From: Bacillota bacterium
GTDB lineage: Bacteria > Bacillota > Negativicutes > Sporomusales > CTSoil-080
Assembly: GCA_017889635.1 (NCBI GenBank)
Contig: JAGGAC010000025.1
Coordinates: forward strand, 1 to 33,690
Reading direction: 5' to 3'
Length of the DNA stretch: 33,690 nucleotides
The position numbers and the translations under genes were made by a program. The notes below the pieces were generated by a model, which was not told where the DNA came from, ran no database searches, and was given only the letters and a program-made list of their open reading frames with translations. Positions 7,942 through 16,353 of this stretch are shown piece by piece. How positions within the stretch are numbered: the first letter of the stretch is position 1; each line of letters opens with the position of its first letter.

Positions 7942-10539
7942 ATGGGAAAAGCGATTCGTATGACAAATTCATCTACCGGAGGTCCTGTTTTCGTTTATGT
8001 AAAAGACGGAAAAATCGTTAGAATGACTCCAATGGATTTTGACGAGACAGATGCAAAATCATGGGAGATCAAAGCAAGAGGCCGGACCTTTACGCCACCC
8101 CGTAAAACAACGATAGCCCCTTTTACTGCTGGCCAGAAATCGATGATATATTCCGATAAAAGAGTTTTGTACCCAATGAAGCGTGTTGATTTTGACCCTG
8201 ATGGCGAGAGAAATATTCAAAATCGCGGCATTTCCGGTTACGAGCGGATTAGTTGGGAAGAAGCTACCGATCTGCTTGTTAAGGAAGTCGACAGAATCAG
8301 AAATACGTATGGACCTTCCGCCATTCTTTCCACCCCCAGTTCTCACCACTTATGGGGTAACGTCGGTTACAGACACAGCACATATTTTCGCTTCATGAAT
8401 ATGATGGGCTTTACTTATGCTGACCATAATCCTGACAGCTGGGAAGGCTGGCACTGGGGTGGTATGCACATGTGGGGCTTTAGCTGGCGGCTTGGCAACC
8501 CAGAGCAATATGATTTGCTCGAAGATGGTTTAAAGCATGCAGAAATGATTGTTTTCTGGTCTTCTGACCCTGAAGTTAATAGTGGTATCTATGCGGCCTT
8601 TGAGTCAACTGTTCGTCGCCAGTGGCTAAAAGATCTTGGCGTCAAAATGGTATTCATTGATCCTTTCTATAACCATACTGCTGGTCTATTCGGAGATAAG
8701 TGGTTATCGCCGAAAATCGGCACCGACCACGCACTTTCCTTTGCTATTGCCTATACTTGGCTAACTGAGGGCACTTATGATAAGGAATATGTTGCAACCC
8801 ATGCCCATGGCTTCGAAGAATGGGCCGATTATGTACTTGGTAAAACCGACGGCTTACCCAAAACCTGTGAATGGGCCGAGGGTGAAACCGGTATTCCGGC
8901 GTGTGAAATCCGCGCTCTTGCTCGCGAATGGGCTAAGAAGAATACCTACCTCGCAGCCGGCGGACTTGGTGGTTGGGGTGGCGCTTGCCGTGCGTCGCAC
9001 GGAATCGAATTTGCCCGCGGCATGATCGCGCTTGCTACAATGCAAGGCATGGGCAAACCGGGCTCAAATATCTGGTCCACAACCCAAGGTGTGCCGCTTG
9101 ATTACGATTTTTATTTTCCTGGTTATGCCGAGGGCGGCATTTCGGGCGACTGTGAAAATTCCGCCGCCGGTTTCAAATTTGCTTGGAGAATGTTCGACGG
9201 CAAGACTACTTTCCCATCGCCGTCCAACATCAATACTTCTGCAGGTCAACACATTCCACGTCTTAAAATACCCGAATGCATCATGAACGGTAATTTTCAA
9301 TGGAGCGGCAAAGGCTTTGCTGGAGGCGATATTGCGCATCAGATGCACCAATACCAGTATCCTGCGCCGGGCTATTCTCCGATTCGGATGTTCTGGAAAT
9401 ATGGCGGGCCGCACATGGGAACAATGACTGCCACTAACCGCTACGCAAAAATGTATAATACCGAAACCCTCGATTTCGTTGTCAGCCAGTCCATCTGGTT
9501 TGAAGGTGAAGTACCGTTTGCCGATTTGATTTTGCCGGCATGCACCAACTTTGAACGTTGGGATATTTCTGAATTTGCCAATTGCTCCGGATACATTCCC
9601 GATAACTACCAGCTTTGCAATCATCGTGTCATTTCGCTGCAGATGAAATGCATCGAGCCGCTGGGTGAGAGCAAATCTGACTACGACATTTACGCCTTGA
9701 TTTCGAAGAAACTCGGTATTTACGAGATGTTTACCGAAGGTAAAGATGAGCTTGCGTGGGTTGAACAGTACTATAATGCAACAGACATGCCGAAATACAT
9801 GACTTTCGACGAATTTAAGAAAAAAGGTTATTTTGTTGTTCCGGATAATCCGAACCGCAAGAAGACGGTGGCTTTGCGCTGGTTTGCTGAAAACCGCGAA
9901 AAGGATACACCGGACTGGGGGCCGCGTCTCAATAACCAAGTTGGCCGTAAGGGTTTGCAAACAACTACCGGTAAGGTTGAATTCATTGCAACAAGTATTA
10001 AACGCTTTGAAGAACAGGGATTTGTTGATGAATATCGTCCGGCAATGCATACCTACGTTCCTGCGTGGGAAAGCCACCATAGTCCGCTCGCTAAAAAGTA
10101 TCCGCTGGGTATGCTTTCGCCGCATCCGCGCTTCTCCATGCATACTATGGGCGATGGCAAGGATAGCTTCATGAACGACATCAAGGACCATCGTGTTCTT
10201 ATCGATGGCCACTATTACTGGATTATGCGTATGAACAGTAAAGATGCGGCGGCTCGCGGCATCAAGGACGGAGATTTGATCAGGGCGTATAACGACCGCG
10301 GTTCGGTAATTCTGTGTGTGCAGGTTGGTGAACGGGTTCAGCCTGGCACCGTACATTCGTATGAATCATCCGCCGAGTACAATCCGATTGGGAAACCAGG
10401 CAAGTCGGCTGACCGCGGCGGCTGCGTCAACATTTTGACACCTGACCGGTACATGTCCAAATATGCCTGCGGTATGGCGCCTAATACTGCGCAACTTGAG
10501 GTTGAAAAGTGGAACGGCGAAATTTACGAGATTTACTAA
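7942..10539 (+). CDS. athL: Pyrogallol-phloroglucinol transhydroxylase, molybdenum large subunit
   Basis: Catalytic subunit (EC 1.97.1.2) that moves a hydroxyl group from 1,2,3,5-tetrahydroxybenzene to pyrogallol, giving phloroglucinol and regenerating the cosubstrate; no net redox change and no water-derived oxygen. The 865-residue protein matches the remembered Pelobacter acidigallici subunit (875 residues) nearly end to end. Known active-site residues are conserved with a 9-residue offset: His135 (PSSHH), Asp165 and the molybdenum ligand Ser166 (HNPDSW), and Tyr395 (YFPGY). Like that enzyme, it lacks the N-terminal Cys cluster of many bis-MGD oxidoreductases and has no signal peptide, so it is cytoplasmic. 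Ribosome-binding site AAGGGGG precedes the ATG. athS follows after 41 bp. The main difference is a shorter loop near residues 93-100. Confidence 0.97.
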   Translation: MGKAIRMTNSSTGGPVFVYVKDGKIVRMTPMDFDETDAKSWEIKARGRTFTPPRKTTIAPFTAGQKSMIYSDKRVLYPMKRVDFDPDGERNIQNRGISGYERISWEEATDLLVKEVDRIRNTYGPSAILSTPSSHHLWGNVGYRHSTYFRFMNMMGFTYADHNPDSWEGWHWGGMHMWGFSWRLGNPEQYDLLEDGLKHAEMIVFWSSDPEVNSGIYAAFESTVRRQWLKDLGVKMVFIDPFYNHTAGLFGDKWLSPKIGTDHALSFAIAYTWLTEGTYDKEYVATHAHGFEEWADYVLGKTDGLPKTCEWAEGETGIPACEIRALAREWAKKNTYLAAGGLGGWGGACRASHGIEFARGMIALATMQGMGKPGSNIWSTTQGVPLDYDFYFPGYAEGGISGDCENSAAGFKFAWRMFDGKTTFPSPSNINTSAGQHIPRLKIPECIMNGNFQWSGKGFAGGDIAHQMHQYQYPAPGYSPIRMFWKYGGPHMGTMTATNRYAKMYNTETLDFVVSQSIWFEGEVPFADLILPACTNFERWDISEFANCSGYIPDNYQLCNHRVISLQMKCIEPLGESKSDYDIYALISKKLGIYEMFTEGKDELAWVEQYYNATDMPKYMTFDEFKKKGYFVVPDNPNRKKTVALRWFAENREKDTPDWGPRLNNQVGRKGLQTTTGKVEFIATSIKRFEEQGFVDEYRPAMHTYVPAWESHHSPLAKKYPLGMLSPHPRFSMHTMGDGKDSFMNDIKDHRVLIDGHYYWIMRMNSKDAAARGIKDGDLIRAYNDRGSVILCVQVGERVQPGTVHSYESSAEYNPIGKPGKSADRGGCVNILTPDRYMSKYACGMAPNTAQLEVEKWNGEIYEIY

Positions 10540-10580
10540 AACGTAGCTCTTAATAGCGGGAAAAAGGAGGACTTAGTTAA

Positions 10581-11408
10581 ATGAAACAATGGTATATGGT
10601 CATAGACGTGGCCAAATGTCATGACTGCAACAACTGTTTTATGGCCTGCAAGGATGAGCATGTTGATAATAAATGGCCCGGCTATACTGACGCTCAACCG
10701 CGTCACGGGCATCGCTGGATGAATATCGAACGCCGGGAGCGGGGGCAATATTCCAGAAATGATGTGGCATATCTTCCGATGCCTTGCCAGCACTGTGAAA
10801 ATGCGCCCTGCATAAAGGCTGGGAATGGCGCGGTGGTTCGTCGTGAAGACGGAGTTGTAATAATTGATATGGAAAAGGCGAAGGGCAACAAGGAACTGGA
10901 GAAATCATGCCCGTACGGCGCTATTTACTGGAACGACGAAGTTGCTACTCCTCAGAAATGCACCATGTGTGCCCATTTGCTTGACGACGAATCGTGGGCT
11001 CCCGGTATGCCGCGGTGTGAGCATGTTTGCCCCACTGGTGCAATTACGACTTACAAACTAGAACCGACCGCGCTGGAAAAGAAAATTAAAGAAGAAGGTT
11101 TAACTGTGTACAAAGCGGAGCTGAACACCGACCCCCACGTTTTGTATAAAAACCTCTTCAAATTTACCAAGAATTTTATTACCGCAGGTGTCTTAGTGGA
11201 TGGGGATTGTTTTGAAAATGCTACCGTTAATCTGAAAAGTAAGGGAGAAGTGGTAGCGACGCAAAAAACGAACTTTTTCGGTGAATTTAAGTTTGACGGC
11301 TTGGAAAATGGTGAATATGTTGTAGAAGTAGACGCCGGCGGCAAAAAAACATCCAATAATGTTATGATTACAAATCAATCGCAAAATATGGGTTTTATTA
11401 ACCTATAA
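10581..11408 (+). CDS. athS: Pyrogallol-phloroglucinol transhydroxylase, iron-sulfur small subunit
   Basis: The 275-residue partner of the large subunit. Twelve cysteines suit three [4Fe-4S] clusters: C13, C16, C19 and C23 in CHDCNNCFMAC; C69, C72 and C77 in CQHCENAPC; C110 in SCPYGA; C127 and C130 in CTMC; C146 and C150 in CEHVC. From about residue 200 a beta-rich C-terminal domain (GVLVDGDCFENATVNL, then GEFKFDGLENGEYVVEV) resembles the carboxypeptidase-regulatory/Cna-B-like domain known at the end of the Pelobacter subunit, which is almost the same length. That domain separates it from ordinary DMSO-reductase-type electron-transfer subunits. The ATG has AAAAAGGAGG about 10 nt upstream. No membrane-anchor gene follows, consistent with a soluble heterodimer. 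Confidence 0.96.
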   Translation: MKQWYMVIDVAKCHDCNNCFMACKDEHVDNKWPGYTDAQPRHGHRWMNIERRERGQYSRNDVAYLPMPCQHCENAPCIKAGNGAVVRREDGVVIIDMEKAKGNKELEKSCPYGAIYWNDEVATPQKCTMCAHLLDDESWAPGMPRCEHVCPTGAITTYKLEPTALEKKIKEEGLTVYKAELNTDPHVLYKNLFKFTKNFITAGVLVDGDCFENATVNLKSKGEVVATQKTNFFGEFKFDGLENGEYVVEVDAGGKKTSNNVMITNQSQNMGFINL

Positions 11409-11416
11409 GTGGTAGT

Positions 11417-11463
11417 TTGCGTAAAGGGGGAGTTTTATTAATAAAACTTCCCCTCTTACGCAA
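11417..11463 (+). terminator. Hairpin after athS
   Basis: TTGCGTAA pairs with TTACGCAA, and the arms continue through GGGGAGTTTTATT and its imperfect complement. The stem is about 20 bp and sits 8 bp after the athS stop codon. No T-tract follows on the right, so it may stabilise mRNA or terminate only partly. Confidence 0.6.
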
Positions 11464-11526
11464 TATGTGTTGCCGAATTTGCTATAAATAGATGGCAGAT
11501 TAAGGTCTGCGGAAAGGTTTATCTTT

Positions 11527-12081
11527 ATGAAAAAAGTTGTAATTTTTAATGGTAGTCCCCGCATGGATGGAAATACGGCTACAATCTTGAATATTGTTGC
11601 CAGAGGTGTACGCGATAATGGGGCACAAGTAAAATTTTATACTCTCTTTAAAATGAAATTTATGGCGTGTCAAAGCTGTTTTGCCTGTCGAATGAATGAC
11701 GATTGTATAATTAGGGATGAACTTCATGGTGCATTGCAGGAAGTAAAAACAGCGGATGGCGTTGTTGTTGGTTCGCCTATTTATATGATGCAGATGACAG
11801 GTCCGGTCAAGAACATGTATGATAGATTATTCCCGTTGACTGATTCCCAATATAATCCAAGATTCGGTACAAAGAAATTACTTACGGTGTATTCTCAGGG
11901 TATAGAAAATTCGCACATGTTTGAGTCCTACTTTGAGTATACGGCGGCGATGTTTCCGATGTTAGGATTAAAATTGATAGGCAACATCGTCTGCGTTAAT
12001 GCTAATGATCCGGAGAGCGCAGAACATAATGCGGAATTGAAGATTCAAGCTTATGAAGCCGGTAAAGCTTTAACAATTTAA
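11527..12081 (+). CDS. Flavodoxin-fold iron-sulfur flavoprotein-like protein
   Basis: A 184-residue NADPH-dependent FMN reductase/iron-sulfur flavoprotein family member. The FMN phosphate loop is GSPRMDGNT (residues 9-17), and a second flavin-contacting motif GSPIYMMQMTGPVKNMYDR lies near the middle. Between them a compact Cys motif, C48-x2-C51-x2-C54-x5-C60, resembles the [4Fe-4S] site of archaeal and clostridial iron-sulfur flavoproteins. It is predicted to be a cytoplasmic electron carrier or reductase. It follows athS by 118 bp after the hairpin, so it may be cotranscribed by readthrough. A part in supplying electrons for aromatic ring reduction is a guess from context. Confidence 0.8.
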   Translation: MKKVVIFNGSPRMDGNTATILNIVARGVRDNGAQVKFYTLFKMKFMACQSCFACRMNDDCIIRDELHGALQEVKTADGVVVGSPIYMMQMTGPVKNMYDRLFPLTDSQYNPRFGTKKLLTVYSQGIENSHMFESYFEYTAAMFPMLGLKLIGNIVCVNANDPESAEHNAELKIQAYEAGKALTI

Positions 12082-12156
12082 TTAGAGGTTGCGGAAGAAT
12101 TTAAGGGTAGAAACTAATGCGCCGTTTGAGCAAAGTTTGGGGTAGAGATATCTTCG

Positions 12157-12858
12157 TTGTTTGTCTGCTGGAGGGCGGTGGCCCGCGATTTGAGAGAAGC
12201 CGGATTAGATCGCGTGAATATAAGCCTCGATACCGTTAATCCAATTATGTTTTCTAGAATCACTACCTGTGGTCGGATTGAGGACACGCTGCTGGGTATT
12301 CAAAGCGCTTTAGATGTCGGGCTGACTCCGCTAAAACTTAATGTGGTGCTAACAGAATCATTATGCGAAACCGACTTGCAATATTTTCTTGAGCAAGTCC
12401 GCCGGTTTCCAATAGCGGTGCGGTTTATTGAATATATGCCATTAGGTGGCACCGGCATTGGCAATGGTCCTGATATTGAAACTGTAAAAGGAATGTTGAG
12501 TACCATTGTTGGTGCCAAGAAATGGCGGCCAATCGAAAATGTCAAGGGAAATGGCCCTGCCAAATATTACCAGATTCTGCCGAAAGCGAGAGGAACTTTC
12601 GGGTTTATAACTCCTATTTCAGATCATTTTTGTGGCGAATGCAACCGTCTGCGCTTGACAGCGGATGGTAAGCTGCGACCTTGTTTGTTATCAAGCAAGG
12701 AAATAGATGTAAAGACGCCGTTGCGAAATGGTGCCAGTGACCGTGAATTGGCATTGCTATTTCATGAAGCGGTCAGCGAAAAGCCGCAGGGCCACTCGCT
12801 TTGTCGAGCGAGTGGTTATCCGGATTTTAAACGAAAGATGTCCCAAATTGGCGGATAA
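12157..12858 (+). pseudogene. moaA: 5'-truncated moaA (molybdopterin biosynthesis radical SAM enzyme) remnant
   Basis: About 225 residues match the C-terminal two thirds of MoaA (GTP 3',8-cyclase, normally about 325 residues): LREAGLDRVNISLDT, RFIEYMPLGGTG, FGFITPISDHFCGECNRLRL and GKLRPCLLS, including the C-terminal [4Fe-4S] cysteines. The N-terminal third with the radical-SAM CxxxCxxC is missing, and only 75 bp separate this stretch from the preceding gene, so it is not present in another frame. The possible TTG start at 12157 has no good ribosome-binding site. The product cannot be a radical SAM enzyme. It is probably a decayed copy left by a deletion or rearrangement; its position beside a molybdenum enzyme suggests that a complete moaA once lay here. 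Confidence 0.85.
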
Positions 12859-12950
12859 TTAGGGATGGTTCGAATGCTTAAATCGATTCAGAAAACAAGT
12901 GAGCTCGCTTTTCTATGAGATGCTTTGTGGATTGTTTATTAACAGAAAAA

Positions 12951-13002
12951 GATGTGCATCAGTCCTTGGAACTTGCAATAAGACTAAGGACTGGTGCACA
13001 TC
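12951..13002 (-). terminator. Terminator of the minus-strand cyclitol operon
   Basis: A 17-bp stem (GATGTGCATCAGTCCTT against AAGGACTGGTGCACATC, one G-T pair) has an 18-nt loop. On the minus strand it is followed by TTTTTCTGTT, the correct polarity for ending the operon whose last stop codon is at 13081. It may also catch plus-strand transcripts from the moaA remnant. Confidence 0.85.
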
Positions 13003-13080
13003 CAAACTATGTACATGAACTAAACAAAACACAATAGTTAAGGGTAAAATCTGCAGGAGTTTTGCTATATTGATCGCACA

Positions 13081-14115
13081 TCAGGACGAGTGCAAATCGA
13101 TCAGTACTTTGATATCTTTCATTGAACTAATTTCGCTGGTGAAGTAGGTATTGATCGTTTCTAAGGTTAGTACCCGCGAGATTATTTTGTTAATATGAGG
13201 GGAGTAGTGGCTGATGATTTTTAGTGCTTGTTCAAAGCCTCCGGTGCTGCCGATATTGGCGGATATGGTCAAGGATTTCTTCATGATCAGGCCAAAGTCA
13301 AGGGTTAGCTTTTGCTGATGGCCGATGCAAACGATTTGTCCACAGGGATTTGCTAACTCAATAATTTTTGTCAATGCGTCTGCATTTCCCGCTGCTTCCA
13401 CTGCCAGGTCAAAATGCCCGGTTAACCGATTGTTGGCGTCAGAAAAATTGGCCAGTACTGTTGTTACGTTGGAAAAACCGAAAGAATCAACAACTGCTAG
13501 TTTTTCGGGGGACATGTCGGCGATGGTAATCTCGGGAATACCTTGCTCCAGGAGTCCGAGCAGAGCCATGATTCCAATGCCTCCTGCGCCGATGATTAGT
13601 GCCTGGCGAACCTTATTCAGCTTATTGGGTGGAATACGATTTATGATTGATTCCACCGCTACGGCCATCGGTTCAGTCAGCGCCAGGGCTTTTATGTCGG
13701 GCAAAACCGGGCAATGATAAAGATGCCGCTGGTTGACAATGATGTGTTGGGCACAAGCACCGTCTACCATTATTCCTTTCTTTTTTACATTAAGACAGTG
13801 GTTTTTGTTGTTAGCGTCGCAAAAACTGCAACTGCCGCAATATAAAGAACAATCGCCTGTGACTATATCACCTGGAAGCCACTTGGCGGAGGCTTCCACG
13901 CCAGCTTGGATTACTTCTCCTACCCATTCGTGCCCGATAATAAGCGGATATTTGTGGGGCGCGGTATAGGTTCCAGCATACAATTTCTTGTCAGAGCCAC
14001 ATAAAGCTACATAGTGGATCCGGACCAATACTTCATCAGCCGCGGGGATACCTATCGGCAAATCAATGACCTGCAATTTTTGAGGTGATTGTATTACAAC
14101 TGCTTTATTTTTCAT
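13081..14115 (-). CDS. Zinc-dependent alcohol/polyol dehydrogenase (MDR family)
   Basis: A 344-residue NAD(P)-dependent medium-chain dehydrogenase related to threonine, sorbitol and aminocyclitol (NeoA/KanK-like) dehydrogenases. Catalytic zinc ligands are C39, H62 and E63 (GHEWVGEV); the structural zinc site is C93, C96, C99 and C107; the nucleotide-binding loop is GAGGIG (176-181). It would interconvert a secondary hydroxyl and a ketone on a sugar or cyclitol in the cytoplasm. It is the last of three minus-strand genes, 18 bp after the TIM-barrel gene, with AGGAGGA before the ATG. Its place beside a sugar-phosphate cyclase makes a cyclitol or inosose substrate likely. Sequence alone cannot separate this from L-threonine or polyol oxidation. 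Confidence 0.85.
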   Translation of the reverse strand: MKNKAVVIQSPQKLQVIDLPIGIPAADEVLVRIHYVALCGSDKKLYAGTYTAPHKYPLIIGHEWVGEVIQAGVEASAKWLPGDIVTGDCSLYCGSCSFCDANNKNHCLNVKKKGIMVDGACAQHIIVNQRHLYHCPVLPDIKALALTEPMAVAVESIINRIPPNKLNKVRQALIIGAGGIGIMALLGLLEQGIPEITIADMSPEKLAVVDSFGFSNVTTVLANFSDANNRLTGHFDLAVEAAGNADALTKIIELANPCGQIVCIGHQQKLTLDFGLIMKKSLTISANIGSTGGFEQALKIISHYSPHINKIISRVLTLETINTYFTSEISSMKDIKVLIDLHSS

Positions 14116-14133
14116 GCGAAATTTCCTCCTCTC

Positions 14134-14973
14134 TTAAAAATTAATGTTGGAGGAGTGTGAGATATTAGTTAGATAAGCCAGGCTTTCTCTCAGAGCCCTT
14201 TGCCAAATCTGATCATGATTATGCAGTTCAACACTGACAAAATGCTCGTAGCCGGATCGTTTTAGGCTGCCAAGTATGCGTGAAAAATCAATGTCTCCTT
14301 CGCCCGGGATTTGATGATAATGAATATTGTCTTTGATATCCTCGATATGAATATGACGAGTGTATGGCAGAGCGTTATCGATTGCTTGGTAGCAGTCTGT
14401 TTCGCTGCAGAAAACATGGCCGATATCCAGATTCAAACGGAATTGTGGCCGATTAATTTGCTTGATGAAAGCGGTTGCTGTAGCTGAAGTTCCAATGAAA
14501 AAGTCTGGCTCGGGCTCCAACACCAGGATGACATCGCCTACCTCTTTGAGCAATTGAAGAATGTTATCGTACAAGTATTCCTGTGCCTGTTCTCGGATGA
14601 CGTCAGGACGGAGTTTGCCGGTATTGATGTTCAATACTGGTGCTCCCAAATAGTGGGTAAGTTCCAAGGATCGTTTGATGATGTCAATGCGTTTGTTTTG
14701 TACTGATTTATCAGGATGAATGAGCGACGGCTCATAGGGTTCGTTTCCTAAAAGATTAGGACCGCCGGCAGCCACGCAAACTATTGAAATATCGTTTGAA
14801 GCACAATAATCTCTGATTTCTTTCGCACGGGACGGAGTGGATTTCAGGGGGTGGAGATGAGTGCCATTGAGAGTCAGTTCAACTCCCTCGTAACCTGCAC
14901 TCTTGATATGGTGCAGGGCTTCGAGTACATCTATCTCGCGCAAAGTAGTTGAGTTAAAACAATATTTGAACAT
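14134..14973 (-). CDS. Sugar phosphate isomerase/epimerase-type TIM-barrel protein (IolE/IolI-like)
   Basis: A 279-residue member of the xylose isomerase-like/AP-endonuclease-2 TIM-barrel superfamily, which contains inosose dehydratase (IolE), inosose isomerase (IolI) and several sugar epimerases. Metal-site candidates in the expected order are E153 (VLEPEP), D183 and H186 (NLDIGH), H209 (RHIHIED) and E249 (VSVELH). The GEGDIDF motif near residue 225 is also typical. The start ATG follows GGGAGG. It is the middle gene of the operon, between the cyclase and the dehydrogenase. It could isomerise, epimerise or dehydrate the cyclase product; dehydration of a keto-cyclitol, as IolE does, is the idea tested in the findings. 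The fold is firm and the reaction is open. Confidence 0.8.
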   Translation of the reverse strand: MFKYCFNSTTLREIDVLEALHHIKSAGYEGVELTLNGTHLHPLKSTPSRAKEIRDYCASNDISIVCVAAGGPNLLGNEPYEPSLIHPDKSVQNKRIDIIKRSLELTHYLGAPVLNINTGKLRPDVIREQAQEYLYDNILQLLKEVGDVILVLEPEPDFFIGTSATATAFIKQINRPQFRLNLDIGHVFCSETDCYQAIDNALPYTRHIHIEDIKDNIHYHQIPGEGDIDFSRILGSLKRSGYEHFVSVELHNHDQIWQRALRESLAYLTNISHSSNINF

Positions 14974-15084
14974 GGGACAGTCAGCCTCCCATTTTTCTAT
15001 TGATCGTTTATTTGTTGAAAATAAAATATTTACTTAGCAGAAAGAATGGTATTACGACAATATATCGAATTGCAAAGTGGCTGA

Positions 15085-16230
15085 TTATGCTATTTTGCTG
15101 GAATAGGCATGTTTATTCTTGTATTCAGTCAATACTTTTCGTACAATCTCAGGCTCTACAAATACCTGGTAATCGCCGTCAGGATTCAAGCATTCGCCAA
15201 GTTCCTTCAATAAAACATATTTTACGCCACTGGCGGTTTTTTTGTTGTCTGCCAAAAATGATTTCATCATGTCGTCAACCGACATATGTTCCGGAATAGA
15301 GATATCCAACCCTAACTTGTTTTGGAAAAAGTAATAATGTTTATCAACCAGAGCTTGTGAAATATATCCTAGGTAATGCGAAAGTTCTGCTGCGATACAC
15401 ATGCCCTTGGCGACGGACAAACCATGAGGAATTTGTCCATCGGTGAAAAACTCTATGGCATGGCCAAATGTATGGCCATATTCCAGGGTCATGCCGTACC
15501 TTTTCTCAGAAGGGTCACGTTTTAATATTTTCAATTTGGATTGAATGATTTTTAGCGCAAGCTCATTCAGATCAGCTTCCGAATAAGCGGCGATATCTTC
15601 ATCTAATTTTGTATCGAAATATTCAAGTAGATTGCCGTCGGAGATAAATCCATTCTTAATAGCCTCTGTGATACAGAATTTTCTACCTGAAATACTTTCC
15701 GATAACAAATATTTAGTGTCGCCAAATAGGAAAATTGGAGCGTAGTACATGCCGAATTGGTTTTTGCCGGTTTTACCGCAAATGGCTTGTTTATTGCTTA
15801 GCGTACTGTCTGTAATCCCCATTAAGGTTGTAGGCATCTCAATGTAGCGGATGCCGCGGAATATCAGTCCTGCTGCCAGACCGACGATGTTGGTAAGACA
15901 GCCGCCGCCAAAACCGATTATAATTGATCCTTTAGAAATCTGATTTTGAACTAATTTTTCGCAAAGGTTTTCGAGGTTGGAAAAATTCTTATGGTGCTCT
16001 CCGTCGGGAATGGTGACCACAATGTGCGGTATGGCGTTTTGGTCAAAAATATTGGTGAGTTCTTTGCCGTACAAGTTTAAAAGGATATCGTTGGTGACCA
16101 AAAATACTTTGTCAAAATCATACTGTTTGATAAGTTTTCCCAATTCGTGTGTAATCCTGTTGCCGAAGTAATAGGTGGGGTCGGGTGATAAATGGGTCTT
16201 GAAGTTGATCATTTTGATTTGTTGTGTCAT
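15085..16230 (-). CDS. Sugar-phosphate cyclase, 2-deoxy-scyllo-inosose synthase-like
   Basis: A 381-residue NAD-dependent cyclase of the 3-dehydroquinate synthase superfamily. It has the cofactor motif GFGGGC (106-111), the PTTLMGITDSTLSNKQA block, GKNQFG and EYGHTFGHAIE; E190, H253 and H269 match the zinc ligands. Two features favour DOI synthase (BtrC-type) over dehydroquinate synthase: SNKQA where the latter has a VGGKTGIN-type sequence, and E250 before YGHT where the latter usually has N. It would cyclise glucose 6-phosphate, or a related sugar phosphate, to a cyclitol ketone. The ATG at 16230 is 8 nt after AAAGGAG; a GTG at 16239 would add three residues. First gene of the operon. Valiolone-type cyclases and EboD-like proteins are alternatives. 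Confidence 0.82.
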   Translation of the reverse strand: MTQQIKMINFKTHLSPDPTYYFGNRITHELGKLIKQYDFDKVFLVTNDILLNLYGKELTNIFDQNAIPHIVVTIPDGEHHKNFSNLENLCEKLVQNQISKGSIIIGFGGGCLTNIVGLAAGLIFRGIRYIEMPTTLMGITDSTLSNKQAICGKTGKNQFGMYYAPIFLFGDTKYLLSESISGRKFCITEAIKNGFISDGNLLEYFDTKLDEDIAAYSEADLNELALKIIQSKLKILKRDPSEKRYGMTLEYGHTFGHAIEFFTDGQIPHGLSVAKGMCIAAELSHYLGYISQALVDKHYYFFQNKLGLDISIPEHMSVDDMMKSFLADNKKTASGVKYVLLKELGECLNPDGDYQVFVEPEIVRKVLTEYKNKHAYSSKIA

Positions 16231-16275
16231 TGGTTTCACTCCTTTAATAAAATAATGTACTCGAAAAGGTAATAA

Positions 16276-16307
16276 AAGTTTTTCTTATTTATAAATAAGA
16301 AAAACTT
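16276..16307. promoter_or_regulatory. 32-bp perfect palindrome, candidate operator of the cyclitol operon
   Basis: AAGTTTTTCTTATTTA is followed at once by its exact complement TAAATAAGAAAAACTT. It lies about 18 bp downstream of the predicted -10 box of the minus-strand operon and 45 bp before its start codon. Its half-site AAATAAGAAAAA is the same as in the palindrome at 3085-3132, with the halves in the opposite order. This suggests one regulator acting at both places. Confidence 0.65.
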
Positions 16308-16325
16308 AAAATATATTTAATATTT

Positions 16326-16353
16326 ATTATATTTAAAATTCAGAAAAGTGCAA
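16326..16353 (-). promoter_or_regulatory. Promoter of the minus-strand cyclitol operon
   Basis: Reading the minus strand, TTGCAC (16353-16348) is followed after 16 bp by TATAAT (16331-16326). The start of transcription would fall near 16320, upstream of the 32-bp palindrome. The -35 hexamer lies inside one arm of the inverted repeat at 16345-16378. Confidence 0.6.

Noticed and set aside
9064-10356. Long minus-strand open frame of 430 codons inside athL.
   Set aside because: It is the shadow of athL, which matches a known enzyme end to end; the opposite frame shows no recognisable protein.
12117-12160. Possible missing N-terminus of MoaA in another frame.
   Set aside because: Only 75 bp lie before the remnant and no CxxxCxxC motif occurs in any frame there, so a simple frameshift cannot restore the gene.
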